Shown: piece by piece, positions 1-4,969 of the stretch
Numbering within the stretch: the stretch's first letter is position 1
How the letters are laid out: each line of letters begins with the position of its first letter
DNA from: an uncultured Bacteroidales bacterium
Lineage (GTDB): Bacteria; Bacteroidota; Bacteroidia; Bacteroidales; Bacteroidaceae
NCBI GenBank assembly: GCA_945871755.1
Contig: CAMBWV010000054.1
Location: 1-6,762, forward strand
DNA: 6,762 nucleotides
Reading direction: 5' to 3'
Notes under the pieces: model-generated
What the model was told of the DNA's origin: nothing
Databases searched by the model: none
What the model saw: the letters and a program-made list of their open reading frames with translations, nothing else
Position numbers and translations under genes: made by a program

Positions 1-584
1 TCGTAGGGACTGTCCTGCATGGAAATGTGGCGAATCTCCTGACTGGTGGAAATCATGATATGGCCTGGCCAAGCGGCTGCGCCATACACGCGCTCACCTA
101 TATTATAAAAACCTTTGACGATGCGCTCCTTGAGGTCGATATAGCCAAAACCCGTCGTACTGCTGACAGCGGCGTAGCGCTCGCAGACACTGAGCGACAC
201 GGGCGTACCGATGTCATCGTTGGCATTAATGACACCTGGCAGCGGGATAAAGGTTTCGCCATCATCCACGAGGAGGTCTATCTGGAAATTGTTGTAGAGA
301 ATCACCAGACATTCTTGGTCGGACGACCACGCTATGTCGAAGATGCCGCGACCCGACATTCCGTCGAGGCGGGTGTAGTAGCGCGTGTCGCCCGTGGCGG
401 TATTGTAGGTGCAGAGGTTGCCATTGGTCACCAGATAGACGAGGTCGCCCACCGCAACGGACCGCATGGCGTTGTGGTACGAGAGGTGCAGGCGCCATTC
501 GTCGTCAGTCTGGGCGGCAGCTGGCGCAATCGTCAGGCCGAACAGACTGCTGAGGAGAAGGGCAAGGGAGAGGAGTTTACGCAT
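1..584 (-). CDS. PorZ-like secreted beta-propeller protein, N-terminal 194 residues (3' end outside window)
   Basis: Reading the minus strand from the ATG at 584-582 gives 194 codons without a stop to the window edge, so the C-terminus is missing. Residues 1-24 are a Sec signal peptide: MRK, a hydrophobic stretch rich in L, and an AAA-Q cleavage site. The mature start (residues 28-75, with [25 protein letters not shown] and YYTRLDGMS) followed by [13 protein letters not shown] at 93-105 matches my memory of the N-terminal beta-propeller of PorZ, a type IX secretion (T9SS) attachment-complex protein, and related Bacteroidetes propellers. The start overlaps the rdgB stop by 8 nt (ATGCGTAA), which suggests co-transcription and translational coupling. 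A full PorZ would add further propeller blades and a C-terminal domain beyond the edge. It could instead be a general two-component-regulator-type propeller protein with no T9SS role. The coding assignment is firm; the family is likely; the T9SS role is inference. Confidence 0.8.
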   Translation of the reverse strand, partial: MRKLLSLALLLSSLFGLTIAPAAAQTDDEWRLHLSYHNAMRSVAVGDLVYLVTNGNLCTYNTATGDTRYYTRLDGMSGRGIFDIAWSSDQECLVILYNNFQIDLLVDDGETFIPLPGVINANDDIGTPVSLSVCERYAAVSSTTGFGYIDLKERIVKGFYNIGERVYGAAAWPGHIMISTSQEIRHISMQDSPY

Positions 585-1170
585 GATGCAGTTTGAGGTA
601 TTCGCACAAGGCCATGACGGCGCGGGCGCGGTGGCTGATGCTATTCTTAACGTCGGTGCCGAGTTCGGCAAAGGTTTGGTTGTAGCCCTCGGGGATAAAT
701 ACGGGGTCGTAGCCGAAACCCTTGTCGCCACGCTTCTCCGTGGTGATGCTACCATTGACAATGCCGTCGAAGAGGAGTTCGCGGCCGCGGTGAATATAGG
801 CAATGACGGTGCGGAAGCGGGCATTGCGGTCCGTGTGCCCCTCCAGTTCTTTGAGCAGGAGTTGAGTGTTGGCTTCGGGGTCGTTGCGGTCGGGATAGGC
901 ATAGCGCGCCGTGTAAACGCCAGGGCGTCCGCCGAGTGCCTCTACTTCAAGGCCCGTATCGTCGGCAAAGCAGTCGTAGCCGTAGTTGGTATATACAAAC
1001 TGCGCCTTGAGCAAGGCGTTGCCCTCGAGCGTTTCGGCGGTCTCGGGAATATCGCCAAAACAGTCAATATCGTGGAGGCTGAGCACCTCATATTGACCAG
1101 CGAGTATCGCACGAATCTCGGAAAGTTTGTGGGCATTGTTGGTGGCAAACACCAATTTGGGAAGTGACAT
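577..1170 (-). CDS. rdgB: RdgB/HAM1-family non-canonical purine NTP pyrophosphatase (dITP/XTP)
   Basis: This cytosolic house-cleaning enzyme hydrolyses dITP, ITP and XTP to the monophosphate plus pyrophosphate, which keeps deaminated purines out of DNA and RNA. The 197-residue product is the usual length. Family blocks are all present and in order: the nucleotide-binding [11 protein letters not shown] at 9-19, [10 protein letters not shown] at 47-56, [20 protein letters not shown] at 69-88 (D71 aligns with the catalytic Asp69 of E. coli RdgB), [11 protein letters not shown] at 148-158 and SISHRARA at 177-184. ATG 1170-1168 gives the expected N-terminus [12 protein letters not shown]. It is the first gene of a minus-strand unit, and its stop (579-577) overlaps the start of the PorZ-like gene. 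A TACCTTTG element about 100 nt upstream is its probable promoter. There is no sign of truncation or a missing key residue. Confidence 0.97.
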   Translation of the reverse strand: MSLPKLVFATNNAHKLSEIRAILAGQYEVLSLHDIDCFGDIPETAETLEGNALLKAQFVYTNYGYDCFADDTGLEVEALGGRPGVYTARYAYPDRNDPEANTQLLLKELEGHTDRNARFRTVIAYIHRGRELLFDGIVNGSITTEKRGDKGFGYDPVFIPEGYNQTFAELGTDVKNSISHRARAVMALCEYLKLHHA

Positions 1171-1267
1171 AGCGAAACGGATTTAAGCATCCCGCAAGGG
1201 GGATTCGGATCAGGGAGATAGGTAAGAATGGAATAGGAAACGGCAAGCGCACGCCCTATCAACTGGG

Positions 1268-1275
1268 CAAAGGTA
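1268..1275 (-). promoter_or_regulatory. Putative rdgB promoter, Bacteroidetes -7 box TACCTTTG
   Basis: The minus strand reads TACCTTTGCC, an exact match to the Bacteroidetes sigma-ABfr -7 consensus TAnnTTTG. Transcription would start near 1260 and give a leader of roughly 90 nt before the rdgB ATG. I find no clear TTTG -33 element at the expected spacing, so the call rests on the -7 box and its placement. Confidence 0.5.
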
Positions 1276-1327
1276 AGAAGAAAGTTTTGAATATGCGGCG
1301 GCAGGGGTGCTTTTTTCGTTTCTCACG

Positions 1328-1376
1328 CCTCACAGGAACGCTTTACACACCTCACAGCAACGCTTTACACGCCTCA
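1328..1376. repeat. 22-bp tandem direct repeat, about 2.3 copies
   Basis: Two 21-base copies, 1328-1348 and 1350-1370, begin CCTCACAG, end AACGCTTTACAC and differ at a single base (G versus C at copy position 9). The repeat period is 22 bp. A third copy starts at 1372 with CCTCA and then diverges. The array lies between the leftward rdgB and rightward ilvE promoter boxes. The period is close to two helical turns, which would put any bound protein on one DNA face. Regulatory function is inference; it may equally be a neutral short tandem repeat. Confidence 0.8.
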
Positions 1377-1457
1377 GCGGAGAGAAATAGCTAAGAATGG
1401 ATAGCCAAAAAAATGAAAAAAGGGCGGCGGGACGGCCTGCCCTATCAAAATAAAGGG

Positions 1458-1465
1458 TAAATTTG
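1458..1465 (+). promoter_or_regulatory. Putative ilvE promoter, -7 box TAAATTTG
   Basis: TAAATTTG followed by CACC is an exact TAnnTTTG match on the plus strand. Initiation about 7 nt downstream (near 1471-1473) would give a leader of about 45 nt to the ATG at 1518, but only 3-5 nt to the in-frame ATG at 1476. This is one reason to prefer the 1518 start. No clear -33 TTTG is visible. Confidence 0.55.
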
Positions 1466-1517
1466 CACCGTAACTATGGTGCCGAACGCGGCACTGACCC
1501 TAAAACGAATAGAAATC

Positions 1518-2549
1518 ATGTCCGAAACAGCAAACATCGACTGGGCAAATCTGCCGTTTGGCTACATGCCCTCCGACTACAATGTACGCGTGTACTATCG
1601 TAATGGTAAATGGGGCGAAATCGAAGTAAGTTCGTCCGACACTATCAATATTCACATGGCGGCCACCTGCCTGCACTACGGCCAGGAAGCCTTCGAAGGG
1701 CTCAAAGCCTTCCGTTGCCCCGATGGCAAGGTGCGTGTCTTCCGCATGGAGGAGAACGCCAAGCGTCTCCAGAACACTTGCCGCGGCGTGATGATGGCCG
1801 AACTGCCCACCGACATCTTCTGCGAGATGGTCAAGAAGGTCATCAGCCTCAACACCCACCTCATCCCGCCCTACGAAACGGGCGCTGCCCTCTACGTTCG
1901 TCCGCTCTTCATCGGCACAGGTCCGCAGGTGGGCGTTCGTCCAGCCGATGAATATCTCTGCCTGATGTTTGTCTGCCCCGTAGGTCCGTACTTCAAAGGC
2001 GGATTCAGCACCAACAATTATATGATTGTGCGCGAGTATGACCGCGCTGCTCCGCTCGGCACGGGCACATTCAAGGTGGGTGGCAACTACGCCGCCAGCC
2101 TCCGCGCCAACCACCTTGCCCACGAGCGCGGATATGCGGGCGAGTTCTACTTGGACGCCAAGGAGAAGAAATACATCGACGAATGCGGTGCGGCCAACTT
2201 CTTCGGCATCAAGGATAATACGTACATCACGCCCAAGAGCCCGTCTGTGCTGCCCAGCATTACGAACAAGACGCTCCAGCAACTGGCCCTCGACCTGGGC
2301 ATGAAGGTGGAATGCCGACCGATTCCCGAGGAAGAACTTTCCACTTTTGAAGAGGCTGGCGGCTGCGGCACGGCTGCGGTCATCTCGCCCATTGGCAAGA
2401 TTGACGATGTGGCTGGCGGCAAGAGCTACGTCATCAGCAAGGACGGCCAGCCTGGCCCCATCAGCACCCGCCTCTACAACCTCTATCGCGGCATCCAGTA
2501 TGGCACAGAGCCCGATACTCACGGCTGGGTCACCATCCTAGATTTATAG
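1518..2549 (+). CDS. ilvE: Branched-chain amino acid aminotransferase (class IV, PLP-dependent)
   Basis: The enzyme catalyses the reversible transamination of leucine, isoleucine and valine with 2-oxoglutarate, the last step of their synthesis. The 343-residue protein has the usual length of the longer BCAT II subtype and closely matches Bacteroides/Prevotella IlvE as I remember it. Visible blocks are NLPFGYM at 11-17, HMAATCLHYGQEAFEGLKAF at 46-65, ENAKRLQNTCRG at 79-90, PYETGAALYVRP at 118-129, GTGTFKVGGNYAASL at 181-195 with K186 as the PLP lysine, YIDECGAANFFG at 219-230, SITNKTL at 247-253 and GGCGTAAVISPIG at 281-293. I chose the ATG at 1518 over the in-frame ATG at 1476 because homologs begin close to the IDWxNLPFGYM block, the A-rich AAAACGAATAGAAATC precedes it, and 1476 is too close to the predicted transcription start. 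The gene is divergent from rdgB. A C-rich spacer follows the stop. Confidence 0.97.
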   Translation: MSETANIDWANLPFGYMPSDYNVRVYYRNGKWGEIEVSSSDTINIHMAATCLHYGQEAFEGLKAFRCPDGKVRVFRMEENAKRLQNTCRGVMMAELPTDIFCEMVKKVISLNTHLIPPYETGAALYVRPLFIGTGPQVGVRPADEYLCLMFVCPVGPYFKGGFSTNNYMIVREYDRAAPLGTGTFKVGGNYAASLRANHLAHERGYAGEFYLDAKEKKYIDECGAANFFGIKDNTYITPKSPSVLPSITNKTLQQLALDLGMKVECRPIPEEELSTFEEAGGCGTAAVISPIGKIDDVAGGKSYVISKDGQPGPISTRLYNLYRGIQYGTEPDTHGWVTILDL

Positions 2550-2634
2550 CGGCCGCCCGCGCCGCCCTCCGCGCCCCGCCCGCCCTCCGCGCCCTGCTCC
2601 GCGCCGCCCCGCGCCGTTCGCCCGCCCTCACGTG
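2550..2634. repeat. C-rich, low-complexity spacer with repeated CTCCGCGCC units
   Basis: By hand count the 85 bp contain about 53 C, 23 G, 8 T and 1 A on the plus strand. The 15-mer CCGCCCTCCGCGCCC occurs at 2562-2576 and again at 2580-2594 (period 18), and its core CTCCGCGCC occurs a third time at 2597-2605. No coding frame makes sense here. An RNA that is C-rich and comparatively G-poor immediately after a stop codon resembles a Rho-utilisation region, so Rho-dependent termination of ilvE is possible but inferred. Confidence 0.7.
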
Positions 2635-2655
2635 CTCTGCGCCTAAGGCGCAGAG
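2635..2655. terminator. Perfect 9-bp hairpin downstream of ilvE (possible terminator or processing signal)
   Basis: CTCTGCGCC (2635-2643) and GGCGCAGAG (2647-2655) are perfect inverted repeats around a TAA loop. The stem is strong, but the following bases (TCAATACCCCC) lack a U-tract, so it is not a classical intrinsic terminator. It may protect the ilvE mRNA 3' end after Rho-dependent termination. It could instead be a dispersed palindromic repeat, or part of the leader of the next gene, which starts 43 nt further on. Confidence 0.5.
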
Positions 2656-2698
2656 TCAATACCCCCATCCCCGTCCCGAAAAAAGAAAAGAACATCCC

Positions 2699-3598
2699 AT
2701 GACCCTAAACCCCAAAATCATCCTAGGTTGCTGCGGCATCCTTCTGCTGGGCAGTAGTCTGGCAGGATGCAAGAAAGGCAGCGACGATACCGAACGCCTC
2801 CTTGCCGAAAAGGACAAGGAGTTGGCGGACCTGCGACAACTGGCCGAGATGGACCGCCGTGAAATGGAGAACGAATATGCACAGTTTGCCGCCCAATACG
2901 GTGAACTCAAGATGACCATCCGCGACGATTCGCTCGCCGCACGCCTCGAAGCCGAACAGCGCCGCGCAGAACAACTCATGGCGGAGCTGAAGAAGGTGAA
3001 ATCCACCAATGCCTCTGAGATTCTACGCCTGCGCCGCGAACTGGAAACCGTTCGCGCTGTCCTGCGCGACTACATCCGCCAGGTGGACTCCTTGCAGCGG
3101 TTGAACCAAAACCTCGTTGTCGAGCGCGACTCGGCACGCCGCGAGGTGGCCCGTGCTCGCGAGGAAAATTCCACCATGGCCCAGCACAACGCTTCGCTCT
3201 CGGAGAAGGTGGCCATCGCTGCCCAACTCAACGCTACGGGCATCAGCATCCAGACTCTCAAGGCCAATGGCAAGCCTGCCAAGAAGATGAAGGATATCAA
3301 GCGCTTCTGCGTCAACTTCACCATCACCCGCAATGTGACCGCCCAGGCTGGCAACCGCCCTGTCTATCTGCGCCTCATGAAGCCTGGCAAGCAGGTGGCC
3401 TCGCCCCACGGCAATTTCACCTACGAGGGCAAGCAGATAGAATACTCCGCCGTCAAGTCCATTGAATATACGGGCCAGGAGGTCAGCGTGACGATGTACG
3501 TTGATATGAACGAGTTCATCAGCGCAGGACAATACTCCGTACACATCTTCACGGACGGCCAAATGATTGGCAGCGGCAGTATCAACATCGGCAAATAG
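2699..3598 (+). CDS. Coiled-coil lipoprotein of unknown function
   Basis: I do not recognise a named family. The 299-residue product starts with a lipoprotein signal peptide: K6, a hydrophobic core from 8-19, and a lipobox LAGC at 21-24, so C24 should be lipidated. C24 is followed by KKGSDD, which is not a clear Bacteroidetes surface-export signal, so periplasmic-facing anchoring is my first guess. Residues about 31-175 are charged, heptad-like and almost free of Pro and Gly, with segments such as LLAEKDKELADLRQLAEM, consistent with a long coiled coil. Residues about 178-299 look like a compact beta domain: FCVNFTITRNV at 203-213, PVYLRLMKPGKQV at 221-233, SVTMYVDM at 263-270 and YSVHIFTDGQMIGSGSINI at 279-297. 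I recall similar coiled-coil-plus-VYxRxxxPxG proteins in other Bacteroidales without an assigned role. The start at 2699 follows AAAAAAGAAAAGAAC. No promoter is evident. Confidence 0.85.
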   Translation: MTLNPKIILGCCGILLLGSSLAGCKKGSDDTERLLAEKDKELADLRQLAEMDRREMENEYAQFAAQYGELKMTIRDDSLAARLEAEQRRAEQLMAELKKVKSTNASEILRLRRELETVRAVLRDYIRQVDSLQRLNQNLVVERDSARREVARAREENSTMAQHNASLSEKVAIAAQLNATGISIQTLKANGKPAKKMKDIKRFCVNFTITRNVTAQAGNRPVYLRLMKPGKQVASPHGNFTYEGKQIEYSAVKSIEYTGQEVSVTMYVDMNEFISAGQYSVHIFTDGQMIGSGSINIGK

Positions 3599-3629
3599 TC
3601 TGCCCGCCGACTTTCCTCTCTCAGCTACG

Positions 3630-3667
3630 CCCTTCCACTCCTATTATATATACCCTTCCACTCCTAT
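3630..3667. repeat. 15-bp direct repeat CCCTTCCACTCCTAT, two copies
   Basis: Exact copies lie at 3630-3644 and 3653-3667 (period 23), each running into an alternating AT stretch. They follow the lipoprotein stop codon by about 30 nt. The second copy forms the left arm of the hairpin at 3660-3680. Confidence 0.8.
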
Positions 3668-3680
3668 ATATATAAGGAGT
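3660..3680. terminator. AT-looped hairpin after the lipoprotein gene (weak terminator candidate)
   Basis: ACTCCT (3660-3665) pairs with AGGAGT (3675-3680) around an alternating ATATATATA loop; with a one-base bulge, further A-T pairs are possible. The stem is short and is followed by ACACACAC, not a T-run. It may stabilise the 3' end of the lipoprotein mRNA. Confidence 0.3.
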
Positions 3681-3710
3681 ACACACACGATTATTTACTA
3701 TTTTTCCAAA

Positions 3711-3748
3711 AAGGGCTGCGCCGTACTCTGATTGACGACACAGCCCTT
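3711..3748. promoter_or_regulatory. Stem-loop just upstream of mnmA (leader element or terminator)
   Basis: AAGGGCTG (3711-3718) pairs perfectly with CAGCCCTT (3741-3748). Inside it, G3720-C3739 and CGT (3722-3724) with ACG (3735-3737) extend the stem across two single mismatches, leaving a 10-nt loop at 3725-3734. The 3' arm ends 11 nt before the mnmA ATG. The T-rich flank needed for intrinsic termination is poor on the plus strand (CTCCC follows) but good on the minus strand (the stem is followed by TTT then GG then TTTTT). It may be a terminator facing left, a terminator for the lipoprotein gene, or a structured mnmA leader. Confidence 0.55.
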
Positions 3749-3759
3749 CTCCCTTGCCT

Positions 3760-4917
3760 ATGCGTATTCTAGTGGCCATGTCGGGAGGCGTTGACAGCAG
3801 CGCCGTGTGCCTTTTGCTCCAAGAGCAGGGCTACGAAGTCGTGGGCATGACCATGCGCGTATGGGACCTGCCCCGCCAGTTTGCCCATGCCGCCACGGCC
3901 GACGGCACCTTGCCCGCCTGCGCGCAGGGACAAGTGGCCGATGACGCCCTAGAGCCCGACTTTATTCTGAGTGCGCGCAGCCTGGCTGAGCGTCTAGGCA
4001 TCGAGCACCACGTGGTGGATGTGCGCGAGGAGTTTCGCGACACCGTTGTGCGCTATTTCCTCGACGAATATGAGACGGGGCGCACGCCCAATCCCTGCGT
4101 GCTCTGCAACCGCGCCTTCAAGTTTCGCCTCCTTGCCGAACTGGCCGACCGCCTCGGCTGTCCGCTGATGGCCACTGGCCACTATGTGCAGACGCAGGAG
4201 CACAACGGGCACACCTATCTGCTGATGGGCGACGACGTGCGCAAGGACCAGTCGTACTTCCTCTGGCGTGTGCCGCAGGAGGTGCTGGGCCGTATGCGCT
4301 TCCCCCTCGGCACGATGGCGAAACCCGATGTGCGCGCCTATCTGGACCGCTGCGGCTTTGCCGTACGTGCACGACAGGCGGAATCCATGGAGGTTTGCTT
4401 CGTCGAGAACGACTACCGCGACTTCCTGCGCCAGCAACGGCCCGCAACGGCTGCGCGTGTGGATGGCGGCTATTTCGTGGACACAGGCGGCAAGCGCTTG
4501 GGCACGCACCACGGTGTGCCCTTCTACACCGTAGGTCAGCGCAAGGGCCTCGGCATCGCCCTGGGCCAACCCGCCTATGTGCTGCGCCTCAACGCGGAGA
4601 AGAACACCATCGTGCTGGGCAGCGAAACGGACCTGTCCACCCACCATCTGCTGGTGGAGCATCTGGAATGCGTCAGCCGCGATGAGGTGCTAGGCAGCGA
4701 AGCCCTGACCGTTCGCATTCGCTACCACAGCCAGCCCGTAGCCTGCCGCGTGCAGATACTGGACGATGGACGTTGCCTCGTCACCACCAGCCAGAGCGTC
4801 AGTGCGGTATCGCCGGGCCAGAGTGCGGTCTTCTACATCGGCCGCCGCCTCGTGGGCGGAGCCATCATTGCCTCGCAGCGCGGCATCGGCGGCATTTTGG
4901 CGGCCATGGATTGTTAG
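3760..4917 (+). CDS. mnmA: tRNA-specific 2-thiouridylase MnmA
   Basis: MnmA activates U34 of Lys, Glu and Gln tRNAs with ATP and replaces its C2 oxygen with sulfur, giving the s2U34 of the wobble base. The protein has 385 residues from the ATG at 3760; a TTG two codons earlier (3754) is less likely. Visible parts are the PP-loop AMSGGVDSS at 6-14, GRTPNPCVLCNRAFKF at 107-122 with nucleophile-type C113, ATGHYV at 138-143, KDQSYFLWRV at 162-171, SMEVCFVENDYRDFL at 209-223 with C213 as the partner catalytic cysteine, and GQRKGLGIALGQPAYVL at 259-275, then the C-terminal beta barrel. Residues about 37-68 form an insert between the PP-loop domain strands, longer than in E. coli MnmA, and contain C54. 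A stem-loop lies directly upstream, and a protease gene follows after 52 nt on the same strand. Bacteroidetes often carry two MnmA-like paralogs, so another copy may exist elsewhere. Confidence 0.96.
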   Translation: MRILVAMSGGVDSSAVCLLLQEQGYEVVGMTMRVWDLPRQFAHAATADGTLPACAQGQVADDALEPDFILSARSLAERLGIEHHVVDVREEFRDTVVRYFLDEYETGRTPNPCVLCNRAFKFRLLAELADRLGCPLMATGHYVQTQEHNGHTYLLMGDDVRKDQSYFLWRVPQEVLGRMRFPLGTMAKPDVRAYLDRCGFAVRARQAESMEVCFVENDYRDFLRQQRPATAARVDGGYFVDTGGKRLGTHHGVPFYTVGQRKGLGIALGQPAYVLRLNAEKNTIVLGSETDLSTHHLLVEHLECVSRDEVLGSEALTVRIRYHSQPVACRVQILDDGRCLVTTSQSVSAVSPGQSAVFYIGRRLVGGAIIASQRGIGGILAAMDC

Positions 4918-4969
4918 GTCGCATAGTTTCAAAATCTTTTGTCTCCCTTTCTGAAAAAATATCTGTATC

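Larger units (their letters stand above)
1218..1462. repeat. Two diverged direct copies of a promoter-proximal block (1218-1276 and 1387-1462)
   Basis: The words ATAG(G/C)TAAGAATGGA and GCCCTATCAA occur at 1218-1232 and 1253-1262, and again at 1387-1401 and 1439-1448, in the same order and orientation. Each copy is followed by an AAAGG(G)TAA word (about 1269-1276 and 1452-1460) that overlaps or abuts the -7 box. Spacing between the words differs by about 17 bp, so indels have accumulated. The 22-bp tandem array lies between the two copies. Confidence 0.65.
1171..1517. other. Divergent intergenic region between rdgB and ilvE
   Basis: This 347-bp stretch separates the rdgB start (minus) from the preferred ilvE start (plus). 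I see no credible gene in it; short frames here lack family signal. It contains a TACCTTTG box reading left (1268-1275), a TAAATTTG box reading right (1458-1465), a 22-bp tandem repeat (1328-1376), and two diverged copies of a block carrying TAAGAATGGA and GCCCTATCAA (1218-1262 and 1387-1448). A small potential hairpin, ATCCC/GGGAT at 1189-1204, lies in the rdgB leader. A second rightward start codon at 1476 is in frame with ilvE. Confidence 0.8.

Noticed and set aside
27..1167. Two plus-strand frames opposite the PorZ-like gene and rdgB
   Set aside because: The minus-strand reading gives a signal peptide and all RdgB motifs; the plus-strand translations are antisense artefacts.
1500..2522. 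Long open frame on the minus strand across ilvE (340 codons)
   Set aside because: It is the antisense of a strongly recognised ilvE; the frame stays open because of the GC-rich third positions, and its translation shows no family signal.
3754..3759. TTG start for mnmA two codons upstream of the ATG
   Set aside because: The ATG at 3760 gives the standard MRILVAMSGGVDSS start; the TTG adds only two residues and has no supporting signal.
3994..4662. Minus-strand frame of 222 codons opposite mnmA
   Set aside because: Antisense of conserved MnmA blocks with no motif of its own.
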